Notes: generated by a model from the letters alone, not told the origin. A stretch of 6,030 nt of DNA from Acidimicrobiia bacterium (GCA_010025655.1 RGSV01000071.1:1-6030), one strand, 5' to 3'; counted from the stretch's first letter, positions 1-5,272 are shown. A program made the numbers and translations.

Positions 1-1
1 G

Positions 2-358
2 ATGATCCCCGAGCCCGGCCAGCTGTGCGCGACGCTCTTCATCGAGTTGACCAGCGAAGATCAGATGCGCGAATGGCTGCCCAAGCTGGTCGGCATTGAG
101 AAGTCGCTCGTCATCGTGCTCGCCGATGGCTCAAAGATTCGATGCGTGGTCGATGAGCAACACGCCGAAGGTCTGACTCGCGAAACAGTGACCGCGGCGG
201 TGCACTATGTGCGCTTCGACTTCACGCCAGCCCAAGTCGAGACCTTCGCCAAAGGTGGCGTGCAGTTGCGATGCGACCTGTCGAACTATCTCGAGGCCAT
301 CGAGCTGCCCGACTTCACCGTGACTGAACTGCTCACCGACCTGCGCGACGACGCATAA
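2..358 (+). CDS. DUF3501 family protein, C-terminal part (5' end outside window)
   Basis: The gene is open from the left edge, and the ATG at position 2 is probably an internal methionine, because the family is usually near 190 residues and only about 118 are visible. The visible part has the family's core pattern: LCATLFIEL near the beginning, a stretch ending in LVGIEKSLVIVLADG, then AVHYVRFDFTPAQVETF and GGVQLRCDLSNY, ending in an acidic tail at the TAA. This is the pattern I associate with DUF3501 (Pfam PF12007), whose biochemical function is not established. From memory, such genes often lie next to rubrerythrin-like and heterodisulfide-reductase-like Fe-S oxidoreductase genes. Any such partners would be upstream, outside the window. 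No membrane segment or signal peptide is visible, so it is probably cytosolic. Family assignment is by recall of pattern, not by a search. Confidence 0.75.
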   Translation: MIPEPGQLCATLFIELTSEDQMREWLPKLVGIEKSLVIVLADGSKIRCVVDEQHAEGLTRETVTAAVHYVRFDFTPAQVETFAKGGVQLRCDLSNYLEAIELPDFTVTELLTDLRDDA

Positions 359-375
359 GAGCAATTGTCCTTACG

Positions 376-391
376 CGAAGAGGTGTCTTCG
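376..391 (+). repeat. Short perfect hairpin after the DUF3501 gene
   Basis: CGAAGA at 376-381 pairs perfectly with TCTTCG at 386-391 around a GGTG loop, beginning 18 bases after the upstream stop codon. There is no T-tract behind it, so it is not a standard intrinsic terminator. It could stabilise the 3' end of the upstream transcript or be chance. Confidence 0.3.
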
Positions 392-462
392 GTACCAATG
401 TTCGTGACGGGTGTCGCTCACTTTTAGGGTGCGATCCAAGTGAGAATGATTTAGTGTCAAAT

Positions 463-480
463 TGTGGTCATTCGATCACA
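463..480 (+). repeat. Dyad/hairpin in the leader of the FAS1 lipoprotein gene
   Basis: TGTGGTC (463-469) and GATCACA (474-480) form a near-perfect dyad with a four-base spacer. In RNA all seven pairs form, one of them a G-U wobble. It ends 13 bases before the Shine-Dalgarno sequence at 494-499, so it could be a regulatory stem in the 5' UTR or an operator overlapping the promoter. No confident -35/-10 pair was found around it. Confidence 0.3.
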
Positions 481-493
481 CCAAACCCCTCAC

Positions 494-499
494 AAAGGA
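494..499 (+). promoter_or_regulatory. Ribosome binding site that sets the start of the FAS1 gene
   Basis: AAAGGA lies six bases before the ATG at 506. This decides the start at 506 rather than the in-frame GTG at 464, which would put 14 extra residues in front of the signal peptide. Confidence 0.75.
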
Positions 500-505
500 A
501 ACAAC

Positions 506-1069
506 ATGAAGAAGAAACTGATGGCAATTGCCGCCGCGTCGGCACTCGTGCTCGCCGCATGCGGTGGAGACGACGAGGCAACCGAAGAGACCGTTGCTGA
601 AGTAACTGAAGACACCATGGCCGAAGAGGCCATGCCAGCCGAAGCCGGTGACATCGTCGCCGTAGCGAGCGGCAACCCCGACTTCTCGACGCTCGTAGCG
701 GCGATCCAGGCTGCGGGTCTCGTCGAGACGCTGCAGGGAGCCGGCCCGTTCACCGTGTTTGCCCCCACGAACGCGGCTTTCGAAGCCCTGCCTGCAGGTC
801 TGCTTGAAAAGCTTCTGCTGCCCGAGAACGTGGCGGTGCTGACGGCAATCTTGACCTATCACGTCGTGCCCGGAAAAGTGATGTCGGCTGACGTCACCGC
901 CGGCGATGTGGCGAGCGTCGAAGGTTCGACAATTGCCCTTACCACCGACGGTGGAGTGAAGGTCAACGGCGCGAACGTGGTCGCAGTCGACGTGGCCGCC
1001 AGCAATGGTGTGATTCACGTGATCGACCAGGTCATCGTGCCGCCGACGGTTGACGTCGCCAGCCTCTAA
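506..1069 (+). CDS. Secreted FAS1 (fasciclin) domain lipoprotein
   Basis: This 187-residue protein begins with a lipoprotein signal peptide: MKKK, a hydrophobic core (residues 5-18) and a lipobox LAAC with the lipidated Cys at 19. A 30-residue acidic linker follows (residues 20-49), with 12 Asp/Glu and no Lys or Arg. A single FAS1 domain fills the rest, from about residue 50 to 187. Its H1 box is [13 protein letters not shown] (80-92), the conserved YH pair is at 118-119 in [10 protein letters not shown], and the H2 box is [14 protein letters not shown] (167-180). FAS1 domains mediate adhesion or protein-protein contacts. The lipid anchor places the domain on the outer face of the cytoplasmic membrane or in the wall, held away by the acidic linker. 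The partner is unknown. The gene stands alone, with its own ribosome binding site and a strong terminator, so it is probably monocistronic. Confidence 0.95.
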   Translation: MKKKLMAIAAASALVLAACGGDDEATEETVAEVTEDTMAEEAMPAEAGDIVAVASGNPDFSTLVAAIQAAGLVETLQGAGPFTVFAPTNAAFEALPAGLLEKLLLPENVAVLTAILTYHVVPGKVMSADVTAGDVASVEGSTIALTTDGGVKVNGANVVAVDVAASNGVIHVIDQVIVPPTVDVASL

Positions 1070-1086
1070 GTCGAATCCGTTCGGAC

Positions 1087-1128
1087 CACCGGCGGGCCCG
1101 CGCAAGCGAGCCCGCCGGTGTTTCTTTT
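1087..1128 (+). terminator. Intrinsic terminator of the FAS1 gene
   Basis: CACCGGCGGGC (1087-1097) pairs perfectly over 11 bp with GCCCGCCGGTG (1110-1120) around a 12-base loop, followed directly by TTTCTTTT (1121-1128). It lies 17 bases after the FAS1 stop codon and separates that gene from trpD. Confidence 0.93.
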
Positions 1129-1130
1129 GT

Positions 1131-1169
1131 GGCAGTGAACCTGCCGCGACATGGCGGTGAACATGCCGC
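1131..1169 (+). repeat. Two tandem mini-hairpin repeats ahead of trpD
   Basis: GGCAGTGAACCTGCCGC (1131-1147) recurs as GGCGGTGAACATGCCGC (1153-1169), 15 of 17 bases identical with a 22-bp period. Each copy is self-complementary: GGCAG/CTGCC (1131-1135 with 1141-1145) around TGAAC in the first, and GGCGG/CCGCC (1153-1157 with 1166-1170) around an eight-base loop in the second. The variant bases keep the stems paired, which hints at a structure or a paired protein-binding site in the trpD leader. Confidence 0.45.
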
Positions 1170-1204
1170 CTGTTGGTAAGCATTCCGCCAGACTGAACGA
1201 GTGA
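1151..1204 (+). CDS. Possible 17-codon leader ORF overlapping the trpD start
   Basis: ATG at 1151 opens a reading frame for MAVNMPPVGKHSARLNE whose TGA (1202-1204) overlaps the trpD start codon as GTGA. That overlap is the usual geometry for translational coupling, and trpD itself has no visible Shine-Dalgarno sequence. There are no Trp codons, so classical tryptophan attenuation is not supported, and the ORF has no clear ribosome binding site of its own. It may be chance. The alternative is that trpD is leaderless and starts at or near the GTG. Confidence 0.2.
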   Translation: MAVNMPPVGKHSARLNE

Positions 1205-2205
1205 CTGCTGATCTCTCGGCGTTGACTCATGTTGAGGCTGCTTCGCTGATGCGCGGCATTCTGCGTGGCGAGCAGTCGCCTGAAGAGATCAAGCAGTTCT
1301 TGCTCACCTACAACGCGCGCGAAGCCACACCAAGTGAACTCGGTGGCTTTCTGGCAGCCGTGCGTGAGGCAGCGACAAAGGTCGATCTACCTAGTGAGAT
1401 CGCTGCGCGGGCTATCGACATCGTTGGCACGGGCGGCGACAACAGTGGCTCGGTGAATGTGTCGACCATGACATCGCTCGTGGTCGCTGGTGCCGGGGTG
1501 CCCGTTTGCAAACACGGCAATCGCTCGGCGAGCAGCAAGTGTGGCACCGCAGACGTGCTTGAAGCCCTCGGTGCACGAATTGAACTGACACCTGAGCAAG
1601 TCGTTCGTTGCGTGAACGTGGCGGGTTTCGGTTTCATCTTCGCTCAGAAGTTTCATCCGGCGTTTCGTCATGTGGGGCCGGTGCGTCGCGAGTTGGGTGT
1701 GCCGACCATCTTCAACCTGTTGGGGCCGATGGCCAACCCGGCACCCGTTGCCTACATGCTCGTCGGGGTTGCCAATCCTGCACGCATGGGCACGATGGCG
1801 GCGGCGCTCGCCCAACGCACGACGGCGTCGCTCGTGGTACACGGCCACGGCGGGCTCGACGAACTCTCGCTCGCAGGTGCAAACCGGGTGATTGCCACCC
1901 GCAACGGTGTGGTGCAAGCAGAGTCAACGGTGAATGCCAGCGACGTAGGTGTTACGTCTGCTGACAACGGGTCACTGCGTGGCGGTGACCCCGCGCACAA
2001 CGCCCAGGTGGTGCGCGATGTGCTTGCCAACCGGCTGGCGGGCCCGATTCGCGACGTTGTGGTGCTGAATGCGGCAGTGGCGCTGCACTTGGCAGGGGCA
2101 GCAGTGTCGCTGCGGGCTGGGGCGACGCTGGCTGATTCTGCGATCAGCAGTGGAGCCGGCTACGCCGCGCTCGAAGCATTCGTCGCCGAGTCGCAACGCG
2201 ATTAG
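1201..2205 (+). CDS. trpD: Anthranilate phosphoribosyltransferase
   Basis: TrpD transfers phosphoribosyl from PRPP to anthranilate, the second step of tryptophan synthesis, in the cytosol and normally as a homodimer. The 334-residue length is typical. A helical N-terminal domain (about 1-70) is followed by the phosphoribosyltransferase core. Diagnostic motifs are GTGGD (76-80), which binds the PRPP pyrophosphate; KHGNRSASS (104-112); FHPAFRHVGPVRRELGVPT (151-169) with GPMANP (175-180); and GHGGLDE (215-221), the acidic metal-binding region. The start is GTG at 1201: the frame has an upstream stop at 1177 and no other start between, and the N-terminal helix would be lost with a later start. 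No other trp gene is adjacent, so it is separate from any trp operon. Its stop overlaps the stop of a minus-strand ORF within TTAG (2202-2205). Confidence 0.97.
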   Translation: MTADLSALTHVEAASLMRGILRGEQSPEEIKQFLLTYNAREATPSELGGFLAAVREAATKVDLPSEIAARAIDIVGTGGDNSGSVNVSTMTSLVVAGAGVPVCKHGNRSASSKCGTADVLEALGARIELTPEQVVRCVNVAGFGFIFAQKFHPAFRHVGPVRRELGVPTIFNLLGPMANPAPVAYMLVGVANPARMGTMAAALAQRTTASLVVHGHGGLDELSLAGANRVIATRNGVVQAESTVNASDVGVTSADNGSLRGGDPAHNAQVVRDVLANRLAGPIRDVVVLNAAVALHLAGAAVSLRAGATLADSAISSGAGYAALEAFVAESQRD

Positions 2206-2399
2206 CACTTCGCGACTACCGTTTCTGCATCGGCGAGCACGGTTTCTCCCGCGAACTCGGACTGCGCGAGACGCTGCGGCTCGTACGGCAACTCGAACGT
2301 GAGCCAGTCAGTCGCTTCTGGTTCGGATCGCCGTGTCGTTTCGTGCGCAGGCTCGACATCCTCGTGCACATCGTCTTGCCCGAGTTGATTGAAGACCAT
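2202..2399 (-). CDS. Small acidic hypothetical protein
   Basis: Reading the minus strand, ATG at 2399 (or the GTG just before it, at 2402) opens a 65- to 66-residue protein ending with TAA at 2204-2202. I do not recognise it. It is acidic (DDVHEDVEPAHE near the N-terminus), has a middle segment DWLTFELPYEPQRLA, and no membrane segment or metal-binding Cys pattern. Support for a real gene: an AGGTGG-like ribosome site at 2413-2418, ten bases before the GTG; the stop overlapping that of trpD in TTAG, the same geometry as at the thrB/PrsW junction; and otherwise 285 bp would be empty. Against it: the complementary plus-strand frame is also open and similarly GC-rich at third positions, so codon bias does not discriminate. 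It converges on trpD and diverges from thrB. Confidence 0.45.
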   Translation of the reverse strand: MVFNQLGQDDVHEDVEPAHETTRRSEPEATDWLTFELPYEPQRLAQSEFAGETVLADAETVVAKC

Positions 2400-2422
2400 C
2401 ACCCGCGATTTGCCACCTACCT

Positions 2423-2439
2423 GCGGCGAACGTCGCCGC
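2423..2439. repeat. Perfect GC-rich hairpin between the small ORF and thrB
   Basis: GCGGCGA (2423-2429) and TCGCCGC (2433-2439) form a perfect 7-bp stem with the loop ACG. It lies in the 88-bp divergent gap, just upstream of the ribosome site of the minus-strand ORF. Being perfect, it would fold in transcripts of either strand. No T-tract follows on the plus strand. Confidence 0.45.
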
Positions 2440-2447
2440 GTTGGGGT

Positions 2448-2482
2448 CGTAGTTGGCGGTCGTGGTAGCAGGCGAAACTACG
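2448..2482. promoter_or_regulatory. Inverted repeat upstream of thrB, possible operator
   Basis: CGTAGTT (2448-2454) and AACTACG (2476-2482) are perfect inverted copies with a 21-bp spacer, centre-to-centre 28 bp, ending eight bases before the thrB start codon. The arrangement could be a protein-binding site in the divergent region. No promoter consensus could be assigned with confidence. Confidence 0.3.
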
Positions 2483-2490
2483 CTGAAGCA

Positions 2491-3324
2491 GTGATTCGCG
2501 TCTCGGTGCCAGCGAGCACTGCCAACCTCGGTGCTGGGTTTGACTCACTCGGACTCGCGTTATCGCTGCATCTCGAAGCGGGACTCGTGCACGATGGGCA
2601 GCCGAGCACGGTGCGAGTCTGCGACGCCCATCATCCGACACATGTCGCATTTCGCAGAGCGGGTGGGGTAGGCGAAGTCTGGTCGAGCGGGGGAATACCG
2701 ATGGGCCGCGGGCTTGGCTTCAGCGGAGCCGCGCGTGTGGCAGGTGCGCTGTTGGCGATTGCTCAACGCGACAGTGTGGTGGTTGCCAACTCGCACGATG
2801 GTCGGTTGTCGGCGTTTCGCACCGCGGCCGAACTCGAGGGTCACCCCGACAATGCCGCTTCTTCGGCACTCGGCGGCTTCACCGTCGCAGCGACAGATCG
2901 CGCCATTCGAGTGCCGGTGGCGGTGTACGGAGACGTGGTGGTGTGGGTGCCAGAGAACACCACGAGCACCAAAGAGTCGCGCACGAAACTTTCGCAAACC
3001 GTGTCGCTCGCCGATGCAGTGTGGAACATCTCGCGATCATCGTTGCTCGTTGCAGCGTTGGCGACCGGCGACGTGGCTGCCTTGCACGACGCGACGCAAG
3101 ATCGCCTGCACCAAGACGTGCGACTGGCGATGGTGCCCGACACCAAACGAGCGATGCGCGCGGCTCTTGATGCCGGCGCATGGGCGGCGTGGCTCTCGGG
3201 CTCGGGACCAACCATGGCGTGCCTGTGCGAACCGAGCCGTGTCGACACGATTGCGATGGCGTTACCGCGCAGCGGCCAGGTGCATCGCCTGCGCATTGAC
3301 ATGAGCGGGCCGGTCGTCAGTTAG
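2491..3324 (+). CDS. thrB: Homoserine kinase (GHMP kinase family)
   Basis: ThrB phosphorylates L-homoserine with ATP to O-phosphohomoserine, the substrate of threonine synthase. The 277-residue protein starts at GTG 2491, directly before IRVSVPASTANLGAGFDSLG, the family's N-terminal signature. The frame stays open back to a TTG at 2389, but that would add 34 residues unlike the family. The GHMP ATP-binding motif is at 70-81, PMGRGLGFSGAA, where the usual form is PxxxGLGSSAA. AAELEGHPDNAASSALGGF (112-130) and WLSGSGPT (234-241) are the other conserved blocks, and the STKESRTKLSQTVSLADAVWN region (159-179) and RLHQDV (205-210) fit homoserine kinase rather than other GHMP kinases. The usual hom and thrC partners are not in the window. 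Its stop overlaps that of the minus-strand protease gene in TTAG. The substrate call rests on overall pattern. Confidence 0.92.
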   Translation: MIRVSVPASTANLGAGFDSLGLALSLHLEAGLVHDGQPSTVRVCDAHHPTHVAFRRAGGVGEVWSSGGIPMGRGLGFSGAARVAGALLAIAQRDSVVVANSHDGRLSAFRTAAELEGHPDNAASSALGGFTVAATDRAIRVPVAVYGDVVVWVPENTTSTKESRTKLSQTVSLADAVWNISRSSLLVAALATGDVAALHDATQDRLHQDVRLAMVPDTKRAMRAALDAGAWAAWLSGSGPTMACLCEPSRVDTIAMALPRSGQVHRLRIDMSGPVVS

Positions 3325-4226
3325 CCGCGCAGCGCCGCCTTGGTGACAGCCAGACGGCGTTCGTCAAAGGCCCGACGTTGCTCACGCGACATGTGACGGC
3401 GTAGCCGTGCTGTGGCACGCAGGTCGCCGTAGGTGTCGAGCTCAATGGGCGACAAATTGTGGGCAAATGCGAGTTGGGCTAGTCGCTCGCGCACGAGCTG
3501 CACTTCGGCACGTCGCATGCGTCGCAGCCTGAAAACGAGCACTACGAACAACACAATGTGGCCGAGTAGCAACACCGAAAACATCGGTGAGACCGCGCCG
3601 AGATTCCACGTGGCGTGCAGGGGGATACCGATGGCAAGTCCGCGAATCGCTGCAGCCCGGCGCGAGCGCCCGCGCTGCACCGCCTTACCGATGGCGAGCC
3701 CGGCCCACACACAGAAGTACGGATGGGCGAGCGGCGAAAAGAGGCCGCGCAACACGAAGGTGATGCCGAGTGCATCTTCGGAGATCGCTTCGCTGAAATA
3801 GATGATATTTTCCACTGCAGCAAAACCGAGGCCGACGTAACCGGCATACACCGCACCGTCGAGCGGGCTGTCGATGTGGCGACGCTTGGCCGCCGACGAG
3901 ATACCGAGGGTCTTCATGATTTCCTCGCTAATCGGTGCGCTGATCACGGCGGCAGCGGCGACACCAACGCTGGCTGACGTGAGGTCGTTGAAAAAACTGG
4001 CTACCAACACCGAGATGCCCGCGCCCCAGAAAAAGGCGTTCCAGCGCATCGCGCGTGGCTCAGGCTCGAGACGGTCGAGCCACACAAAGAGCGGCACCGT
4101 GTAGAGGAGCGGCACTACGGCGAGCGCGATGGCGGTCGGCGTTTGCCACGCCAGAACTACCACCGCACCCACCGCTAGCAGTGTCGCGACAACGAGTGAC
4201 TTGCGAATGCGTGGTGGAGGGGTCAC
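3321..4226 (-). CDS. PrsW family intramembrane metalloprotease
   Basis: This 301-residue multi-pass membrane protein carries the PrsW/M82 pattern: LDRLEPEP (50-57) after the first two membrane segments, the acidic motif SEEIMK (100-105), DGAVYAGYVGLGFAAVEN (123-140), HPYFCVWAG (168-176) and LHATWNLG (203-210). The conserved E101/E102, E139, H168 and H204 are the likely metal or catalytic residues. In Bacillus subtilis PrsW performs site-1 cleavage of the anti-sigma factor RsiW; homologues elsewhere mostly have unknown substrates. A charged cytosolic tail follows the last membrane segment (about 234-301, rich in Arg), longer than I expect for a minimal PrsW. I chose GTG at 4226, nine bases after TAGG; a TTG at 4235 is the alternative and adds three residues. 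The upstream phosphatase gene ends 18 bp before, suggesting co-transcription. No sigma or anti-sigma gene is visible. Confidence 0.88.
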   Translation of the reverse strand: MTPPPRIRKSLVVATLLAVGAVVVLAWQTPTAIALAVVPLLYTVPLFVWLDRLEPEPRAMRWNAFFWGAGISVLVASFFNDLTSASVGVAAAAVISAPISEEIMKTLGISSAAKRRHIDSPLDGAVYAGYVGLGFAAVENIIYFSEAISEDALGITFVLRGLFSPLAHPYFCVWAGLAIGKAVQRGRSRRAAAIRGLAIGIPLHATWNLGAVSPMFSVLLLGHIVLFVVLVFRLRRMRRAEVQLVRERLAQLAFAHNLSPIELDTYGDLRATARLRRHMSREQRRAFDERRLAVTKAALRG

Positions 4227-4244
4227 GCAGACCAACCTAGGTGG

Positions 4245-4778
4245 TCAGTTCGCGCGGTCGAGGATACGTCGCAACGTGCCGGGCTGCAGTTCGAACAATG
4301 ACTCGAGGTGCGTCACGATCAACCGATTCGGGATGAACGGTCGCTGGTCGCGCAGAGCGATGCGGTTGCCGCCCGAGCGCCACGCATAGTGCGTTTCGAC
4401 CGGGTGGTTGTTCTTCAGAAGATCGAATGCCTCTTGCGGATCGAACCCGTTGGCAATCGCGATGCCCCATGCGGTGGACGTCGAACGCGACATGCCTGCG
4501 TGGCAATGCACGAGCAGGTCGGTGCGACCCTCGCCCCAACGCACCATTTCTTCGACCTGTTCGAAGGTTGGCGGGGTGTAGCCGAATGACGATGAAATGA
4601 CGTCGTCAAACTCGACCACCTTGTGTGCGGGATGCTCGAAATCGCAGACTTCATCGAGCGATGGACCCGCGGTGAGCACGCTCGCAAAGTCGTGGCATCG
4701 CTCGCGCGCCTCGTCGAGGTTGACGATGGTCGGGAGCAGGTTGGAACTGATGGATGTGGGGGTGGTGAGTGTGTTCAT
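4245..4778 (-). CDS. Dual-specificity / tyrosine-type protein phosphatase
   Basis: This 177-residue cytosolic protein has the Cys-based phosphatase signature HCHAGMSRS at 91-99, with nucleophile C92 and phosphate-binding R98, preceded by TDLLV (86-90) as the buried strand. EFDDV (56-60) supplies the probable general-acid Asp (58 or 59). The C-terminal RPFIPNRLIV (146-155) resembles a bacterial family of small tyrosine phosphatases with the pattern RPxxxPNR. Substrates could be phospho-Tyr/Ser/Thr proteins or a small phosphorylated molecule; the sequence does not decide. ATG at 4778 is preferred because GAGGG lies just before it (4783-4787); a GTG at 4796 would add six residues. It lies 48 bp after the zinc-ribbon gene and 18 bp before the PrsW-family gene, all on the minus strand. 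Confidence 0.88.
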   Translation of the reverse strand: MNTLTTPTSISSNLLPTIVNLDEARERCHDFASVLTAGPSLDEVCDFEHPAHKVVEFDDVISSSFGYTPPTFEQVEEMVRWGEGRTDLLVHCHAGMSRSTSTAWGIAIANGFDPQEAFDLLKNNHPVETHYAWRSGGNRIALRDQRPFIPNRLIVTHLESLFELQPGTLRRILDRAN

Positions 4779-4782
4779 GATG

Positions 4783-4787
4783 CCCTC
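4783..4787 (-). promoter_or_regulatory. Ribosome binding site of the phosphatase gene
   Basis: GAGGG on the minus strand lies four bases before the ATG at 4778 and decides that start over the upstream in-frame GTG at 4796, which has no such site. Confidence 0.55.
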
Positions 4788-4826
4788 ATTACGCACGCGG
4801 ACTCTGCACGTGTGACTGCGGAGCTA

Positions 4827-4988
4827 CTACAGGTTGTCGGGTCGGTCGCCGGGGTGCTCGCCGGTGTAGTCCATGTTCCAGTATTCGGCGCCGCACTCGG
4901 GGCAGATCACGAAGTCATCGTCGAAGAACTGGATGAGCGTGCCGCAATAGTCGCACGGCATGTTGTCTTCAGTGATGTCGATGCTCAC
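4827..4988 (-). CDS. Small zinc-ribbon protein of unknown function
   Basis: From GTG 4988 this is a 53-residue protein dominated by two knuckles, CDYC at 12-15 and CPEC at 29-32, separated by 13 residues and followed by GAEYWNMDYTGEHPGDRPDNL. The CxxC-13-CxxC spacing with a Gly after the second and fourth Cys is the zinc-ribbon/rubredoxin-knuckle pattern, so it probably binds one zinc ion. No enzyme motif is present. The body is acidic, arguing against a DNA-binding role. The start is uncertain: the ATG at 4961 would give 44 residues keeping both knuckles, and a GTG at 5033 would extend into the divergent control region. No good ribosome site marks any of the three. It heads the minus-strand group with the phosphatase and PrsW-family genes and diverges from the Cys-rich gene at 5054. 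Confidence 0.7.
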   Translation of the reverse strand: MSIDITEDNMPCDYCGTLIQFFDDDFVICPECGAEYWNMDYTGEHPGDRPDNL

Positions 4989-5005
4989 ACAGAGAGTTTC
5001 GCACG

Positions 5006-5036
5006 GGGGTGTGTCAGCGATTCTCTGCAACACCCC
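5006..5036. promoter_or_regulatory. Inverted repeat in the divergent promoter region
   Basis: GGGGTGT (5006-5012) and ACACCCC (5030-5036) are perfect inverted copies with a 17-bp spacer, and GTGTC (5011-5015) with GACAC (5037-5041) forms a second overlapping pair. The element lies between the two divergent starts (4988 minus, 5054 plus), where an operator serving both genes would be expected. No -10/-35 assignment was possible. Confidence 0.3.
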
Positions 5037-5053
5037 GACACCACGGTGGAGGC

Positions 5054-5272
5054 ATGCACATCCACCCCGAAGTGCCCGACAACACGTTGCTCATCACCTG
5101 CGACACGTGCGCAATGCGCAACACCGATGCATGCAGTGACTGTCTCGTTACCGCATTATGTGGCGAGCCAGAGCCCGAGGCCGTGATTTTCGACTACGAA
5201 GAACTGCGCACTCTGGCCGTGTTGGCCAAAGCCGGCCTCGTGCCAAGGTTGCGCCACCAGCGCAGCGCCTAG
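5054..5272 (+). CDS. Small Cys-rich conserved-type actinobacterial protein
   Basis: This 72-residue protein has CDTC (16-19), then CSDC (27-30) and C36, followed by an acidic helix-like stretch (DYEELRTLAVLAKAGL, 47-62) and a basic end, VPRLRHQRSA. The CxxC-7-CxxC arrangement suggests a metal site. From recall, small actinobacterial proteins share the layout CDxC...CxDCxVT...AGLVPxLRH; their function is not known to me. ATG at 5054 follows GGTGGAGG (5045-5052), a strong Shine-Dalgarno sequence though very close. The frame also opens upstream at 5009, but that would cross the divergent control region and lacks a ribosome site. queG starts 78 bp downstream on the same strand, so the two may be co-transcribed, which invites a link to Fe-S or queuosine metabolism; that link is inference. 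Confidence 0.75.
   Translation: MHIHPEVPDNTLLITCDTCAMRNTDACSDCLVTALCGEPEPEAVIFDYEELRTLAVLAKAGLVPRLRHQRSA

Noticed and set aside
404..425. Possible terminator after the DUF3501 gene (GTGA...TCAC then TTTT)
   Set aside because: Only four base pairs with a ten-base loop; too weak to call.
476..1183. A 235-codon open frame on the minus strand across the FAS1 gene
   Set aside because: It is antisense to a clear gene with signal peptide, FAS1 motifs and terminator; its translation is His/Arg-rich and runs through the terminator. Typical GC-rich shadow.
1387..1917. A 176-codon minus-strand frame inside trpD
   Set aside because: Entirely antisense to conserved TrpD motifs, with low-complexity Arg/His composition and no recognisable domain.
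2389..2490. N-terminal extension of thrB from TTG 2389
   Set aside because: The extra 34 residues are Arg/Gly-rich and unlike the family; the homoserine-kinase signature begins right at GTG 2491.
2714..3304. A 196-codon plus-strand frame overlapping thrB
   Set aside because: Out of frame with the GHMP kinase motifs; Arg/Cys/Trp-rich composition typical of a frame-shifted shadow.
4802..4823. Dyad CTCTGCA/TGCGGAG in the zinc-ribbon to phosphatase gap
   Set aside because: The single T-G pair would be an A-C mismatch in the minus-strand transcript, where it would have to act, so the stem is weak there.
4623..5186. A 187-codon plus-strand frame across the phosphatase start, zinc-ribbon gene and divergent gap
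   Set aside because: It is antisense to two genes with recognisable Cys motifs and spans a control region; no domain is seen in it.
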